NCBI GenBank assembly: GCA_023417065.1
Contig: JAEZGH010000181.1
Location: 1-64,000, forward strand
Direction: 5' to 3'
Origin: Bacteroidota bacterium
Lineage (GTDB): Bacteria; Bacteroidota; Bacteroidia; Cytophagales; Cyclobacteriaceae
DNA: 64,000 nt
Notes under the pieces: generated by a model
The model's input: only the letters and a program-made list of their open reading frames with translations
Databases searched by the model: none
Told to the model about the DNA's origin: nothing
Part shown: one piece after another, positions 61,221 through 64,000 of the stretch
How positions within the stretch are numbered: the first letter of the stretch is position 1
Layout of the letters: the number at the start of each line of letters is the position of its first letter
Made by a program: the position numbers and the translations under genes

Positions 61221-61814
61221 TTACGGCAGGTAAATCTGGAAGCCTACCTGAAGGAAGATTCCCGGGTGTACCGTTTTGTAGTCATTGGCCGCATCAGGAT
61301 TCTTGTAAGCAATGGAACCATATCCAAGCATCGGTTCAACAGCAACTGACTCATTGATCATAATTGCATATCCGGCTGCGACAGACCAGCTGGTTACATT
61401 CTCTTTACCTTCTGCGGTGCTGCCGTTAGCGTTCGTTCCACTGGTCTTGGTGGTACCTACTCCGAACTGACCTTCGAAGAACACGTTCACAGGCAGATAA
61501 TATCTGACGAAAGGTGCTATCTGAATGGTAGTATACGTAATGTTGCGATCGTTGGTTTTCGACTTATCGTTGTCGATGTCGAAGTCAAGCGCTGCTCCAA
61601 TAGCAAATCGATCAGCCACGAAGTAGCCAAATTGCGGTGCTACTGAAAAACTTGTGTACGTCGCGTATTTACGCGTAGTGTTATCAAACTTTTCCTTAGC
61701 AGTTGTAGATGAAAAAGATACGGTCCCTCCGACCATCTTTGTTCCCTGATTGAACTGCGCAAAAACACCGGCACTAAGGGCCATTAACGTCAATGTAAAA
61801 ATGTACTTTTTCAT
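61221..61814 (-). CDS. Outer-membrane beta-barrel protein
   Basis: 197 residues from ATG 61814. A signal peptide (MKKYIFTLTLMALSAGVFAQ) is followed by strand pairs (KMVGGTVSFSSTTAK, YFVADRFAIGAALDF, NVFFEGQFGVGTTK, SWSVAAGYAIMINESVAVEP, GIFLQVGFQIYLP). It ends in an aromatic/Pro motif (QIYLP) as expected for barrel insertion. A separate protein from its neighbour, though both belong to the small barrel class. Function unknown. Confidence 0.85.
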   Translation of the reverse strand: MKKYIFTLTLMALSAGVFAQFNQGTKMVGGTVSFSSTTAKEKFDNTTRKYATYTSFSVAPQFGYFVADRFAIGAALDFDIDNDKSKTNDRNITYTTIQIAPFVRYYLPVNVFFEGQFGVGTTKTSGTNANGSTAEGKENVTSWSVAAGYAIMINESVAVEPMLGYGSIAYKNPDAANDYKTVHPGIFLQVGFQIYLP

Positions 61815-61878
61815 GTTGTAGTTTTAAAATACCGGGCAAAGAAGGATGAAAGAAAAAAATGAAACAACAACATGTAAG

Positions 61879-63885
61879 TTAACGGCCCAACTTTTCTAAA
61901 ATGGTATCGTCTACTTCATTGGCGACTGTTACCCTGATTTCATTTCGAAGAGTTAATTCGCGTTTGATCGAGAATTTCGCATTAGGGTTGCGCGCCCATG
62001 CCCTGCGTGCAATTCCGTTGTTTACATCGAAATACAACATGCTTTCGAGCTTGCGGTCGGCATCTTCGCTGCCGTCGAGCACCAAACCGAATCCGCCGTT
62101 AATGACTTCGCCCCATCCTACACCCCCACCGTTGTGAAGGGATACCCAAGTAGCTCCGCGGAATGAATCACCGATGACGTTGTGGACAGCCATATCAGCT
62201 GTGAACTTCGAACCATCATAGATATTCGACGTCTCACGATACGGACTGTCCGTCCCTGAAACATCGTGATGATCGCGCCCCAGTACGACGGGGCCGATAG
62301 CTCCCTTGCGAATGGCGTCATTAAACGCCCGCGCGATGCTGATCCGCCCCACGGCATCGGCATAAAGGATCCGCGCTTTTGACCCAACAACAAGTTTGTT
62401 TGCGGCCGCTTCGCGGATCCATTTAATGTTGTCGCGCAGCTGTGGCTGGATTTCATCCGGCGCGTCCGTCAAAAGATTTTCCATCACTTCGAGGGCGAGC
62501 TTGTCGGTGAAGGCGAGGTCTTCCTCTTTTCCCGAGGCGCATACCCAACGGAAAGGCCCGAACCCGAAATCAAAACACAACGGCCCCATGATATCCTGAA
62601 CGTACGACGGATACCTGAACCCGGAGTTGTCCGGTGTATTTACATCAGCACCTGCGCGTGAGGCTTCCAGCAGAAACGCGTTACCGTAGTCAAAGAAATA
62701 CGTTCCTTTCGCAGCGTGTCTGTTAATCGCAGCGACTTGTTTACGAAGAGACTCCCGCACCTTTTCTGCGAAAGCGTCCGGATCGTCGGCCATCAATTTA
62801 TTCGCGTCTTCAAAGGAAAGGCCGTCGGGATAATAACCACCAGCCCAGGGGTTGTGCAGCGACGTTTGATCGGATCCTATGTCCACGAAGATTTCTGCGC
62901 GATCGAGTATCTCCCACAGCGTTACGATGTTGCCGTGATACGCGATGGAAAGCGTTTGCTTTTCCTGCTTCGCACGCCGGATGCGCGCCACGAGTTGTTG
63001 CTCGTCAGCGATGACTTCGTCTACCCACCCCTGCTGATGGCGCTTCTCTATTGCTTTCAGGTTTACCTCAGCCACGATGGAGATACATCCTGCAATGTTC
63101 CCCGCCTTGGGCTGGGCGCCGCTCATTCCGCCCAATCCGGAGGAAACGAATATTTTACCCTGCGGCGAATCATTCCCTTTTCCAACTTTCCGGAAAGCAT
63201 TCAGTATCGTGATGGTGGTTCCGTGGACAATTCCCTGCGGACCGATATACATGTACGATCCCGCTGTCATCTGTCCGTATTGGGTTACCCCGAGTGCGTT
63301 ATACTTTTCCCAGTCGTCGGGCTTCGAATAATTCGGAATCATCATACCATTGGTTACCACTACCGTCGGGGCGCCAGGCGGTGACGGAAACACGCCCAGT
63401 GGATGCCCTGAGTACATGTGGAGCGTTTCTCCATCGCGGAGGTTCGCCAGGTATTGCATCGTCAGAAGGTATTGAGCCCAGTTCTGGAAAACAGCTCCGT
63501 TTCCACCATACGTAATCAGCTCGTGGGGATGCTGTGCAACGGCAGGATCGAGGTTGTTCTGGATCATCATCATGATCGCTGCAGCCTTCAATGAACGGTG
63601 AGGGTACTCATGCACCGGTCGCGCGTACATGTTATAACGCGGGCGGAAGCGATACATATAAATCCTGCCATATCTGTTGAGTTCATCGTAAAACTCGGGA
63701 GCAAGCACGGCGTGGTGCCGGGAGTCAAAGTAACGCAGTGCGTTTTTCACGGCGAGCTTCTTTTCCCCGGGCGTCAGGATATCCTTGCGCTTCGGCGCGT
63801 GATTGATGTTAGCCTCATATGGAGGGGGTGCCGGTAGTTCATCCGGTATACCCTGAAGGATAGCACTTTTTAATTCTGACGTCAT
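61879..63885 (-). CDS. hutU: Urocanate hydratase
   Basis: 668 residues from ATG 63885, which overlaps the stop of the gene upstream by the bases ATGA. It converts urocanate to imidazolonepropionate in histidine degradation, using NAD+. SSGLGGMSGAQPKAGNIAG (near 255) and IARAFNDAIRKGAIGPVV are family motifs, and the C-terminal region has SLHNGGGVGWGEVINGG. It is longer than the about 555-residue proteobacterial form, as expected for this phylum. No other hut gene is inside the window. Confidence 0.93.
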   Translation of the reverse strand: MTSELKSAILQGIPDELPAPPPYEANINHAPKRKDILTPGEKKLAVKNALRYFDSRHHAVLAPEFYDELNRYGRIYMYRFRPRYNMYARPVHEYPHRSLKAAAIMMMIQNNLDPAVAQHPHELITYGGNGAVFQNWAQYLLTMQYLANLRDGETLHMYSGHPLGVFPSPPGAPTVVVTNGMMIPNYSKPDDWEKYNALGVTQYGQMTAGSYMYIGPQGIVHGTTITILNAFRKVGKGNDSPQGKIFVSSGLGGMSGAQPKAGNIAGCISIVAEVNLKAIEKRHQQGWVDEVIADEQQLVARIRRAKQEKQTLSIAYHGNIVTLWEILDRAEIFVDIGSDQTSLHNPWAGGYYPDGLSFEDANKLMADDPDAFAEKVRESLRKQVAAINRHAAKGTYFFDYGNAFLLEASRAGADVNTPDNSGFRYPSYVQDIMGPLCFDFGFGPFRWVCASGKEEDLAFTDKLALEVMENLLTDAPDEIQPQLRDNIKWIREAAANKLVVGSKARILYADAVGRISIARAFNDAIRKGAIGPVVLGRDHHDVSGTDSPYRETSNIYDGSKFTADMAVHNVIGDSFRGATWVSLHNGGGVGWGEVINGGFGLVLDGSEDADRKLESMLYFDVNNGIARRAWARNPNAKFSIKRELTLRNEIRVTVANEVDDTILEKLGR

Positions 63886-64000
63886 CTTGCTTTGGGCTCA
63901 AAGTCTTCCAGTACAAAATTCTCTTTAACAAAGTTATATCCCGTTTCGAACAGGAGTTGTGCCTTACCCAGGTCAAAGCCGCTGTACCCTCCTACTCCCG
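63882..64000 (-). CDS. C-terminal end of a gene continuing beyond the window
   Basis: The last 38 codons before a TGA at 63882-63884 are open to the window edge and begin GVGGYSGFDLGKAQLLF, ending FEPKAR. Its stop overlaps the hutU start (ATGA), so it is translationally coupled to hutU and may belong to the same pathway. Too short to name. Confidence 0.6.
   Translation of the reverse strand, partial: GVGGYSGFDLGKAQLLFETGYNFVKENFVLEDFEPKAR

Noticed and set aside
1..64000. tRNA or rRNA genes
   Set aside because: No cloverleaf or conserved rRNA segment could be recognised by eye in the intergenic regions; a tRNA search program would be needed to exclude a tRNA firmly.

Overview
The window looks like chromosome from a member of the Bacteroidota, most likely a Cytophagales-type organism (inference). 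The evidence is two proteins with type IX secretion (T9SS) C-terminal sorting domains (a CHU_C/type B domain at 5727-8510 and a type A-like domain on the S8 protease at 21186-22814), several outer-membrane beta-barrels typical of this phylum, genes that mostly lack Shine-Dalgarno sequences, a few TAnnTTTG-like -7 elements, and near-balanced base composition. No rRNA, CRISPR array, prophage, plasmid origin or intact insertion sequence was recognised, and no tRNA was obvious by eye.

Layout. 0-5.4 kb: the end of an NhaD antiporter, a STAS-like protein, two different YkuD-type murein L,D-transpeptidases facing each other, and a persulfide dioxygenase-like MBL/rhodanese protein. 5.2-11.3 kb: two tiny membrane proteins, a large T9SS-exported fibronectin-type protein, and a lutABC lactate-oxidation operon. 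11.3-17.5 kb: an HPt-like protein, a possible 30-residue peptide gene between two terminators, a TPR protein, gyrA and an outer-membrane barrel. 17.5-18.4 kb: a repeat-rich spacer. 18.4-27.7 kb: a TPR lipoprotein with an LpoB-like lipoprotein, rpe, a secreted subtilase, a lipoprotein, a degenerate TrpF-like protein, a thioesterase, an amidohydrolase and an MBL hydrolase. 27.7-29.6 kb: a second repeat-rich spacer without genes. 29.6-33.9 kb: a GMC oxidoreductase with its Tat-exported small subunit, and an ABC-F ATPase. 34-39.6 kb: a very large fusion protein (metallophosphoesterase, kinase-like, RTX-like and barrel), then a two-gene unit with an HD + Pycsar-effector-type (DUF5706) membrane protein. 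39.6-45 kb: TPR proteins and the NHEJ genes ku and ligD. 45-56 kb: membrane proteins, an MHS-type transporter, a deacetylase, a TerB/ABCG-type transporter, a Prc protease and small proteins. 56.3-60.5 kb: carbonic anhydrase + SulP transporter (likely bicarbonate supply) and tyrS. 60.5-64 kb: two small barrels and hutU (histidine degradation), coupled to a gene that continues past the window.

Most of the window is ordinary core and envelope biology. The most unusual things are: (i) the 1238-residue phosphatase/kinase-like/RTX/barrel fusion; (ii) the HD-DUF5706 + HEAT-like pair, related to the membrane effectors of cyclic-pyrimidine (Pycsar) immunity but with no cyclase nearby; and (iii) the two intergenic repeat islands at 17.6-18.4 kb and 27.8-29.5 kb. 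These islands share sequence words, 11-bp-period tandem arrays, large hairpins and MITE-like units. The function of all three is inferred, not demonstrated.
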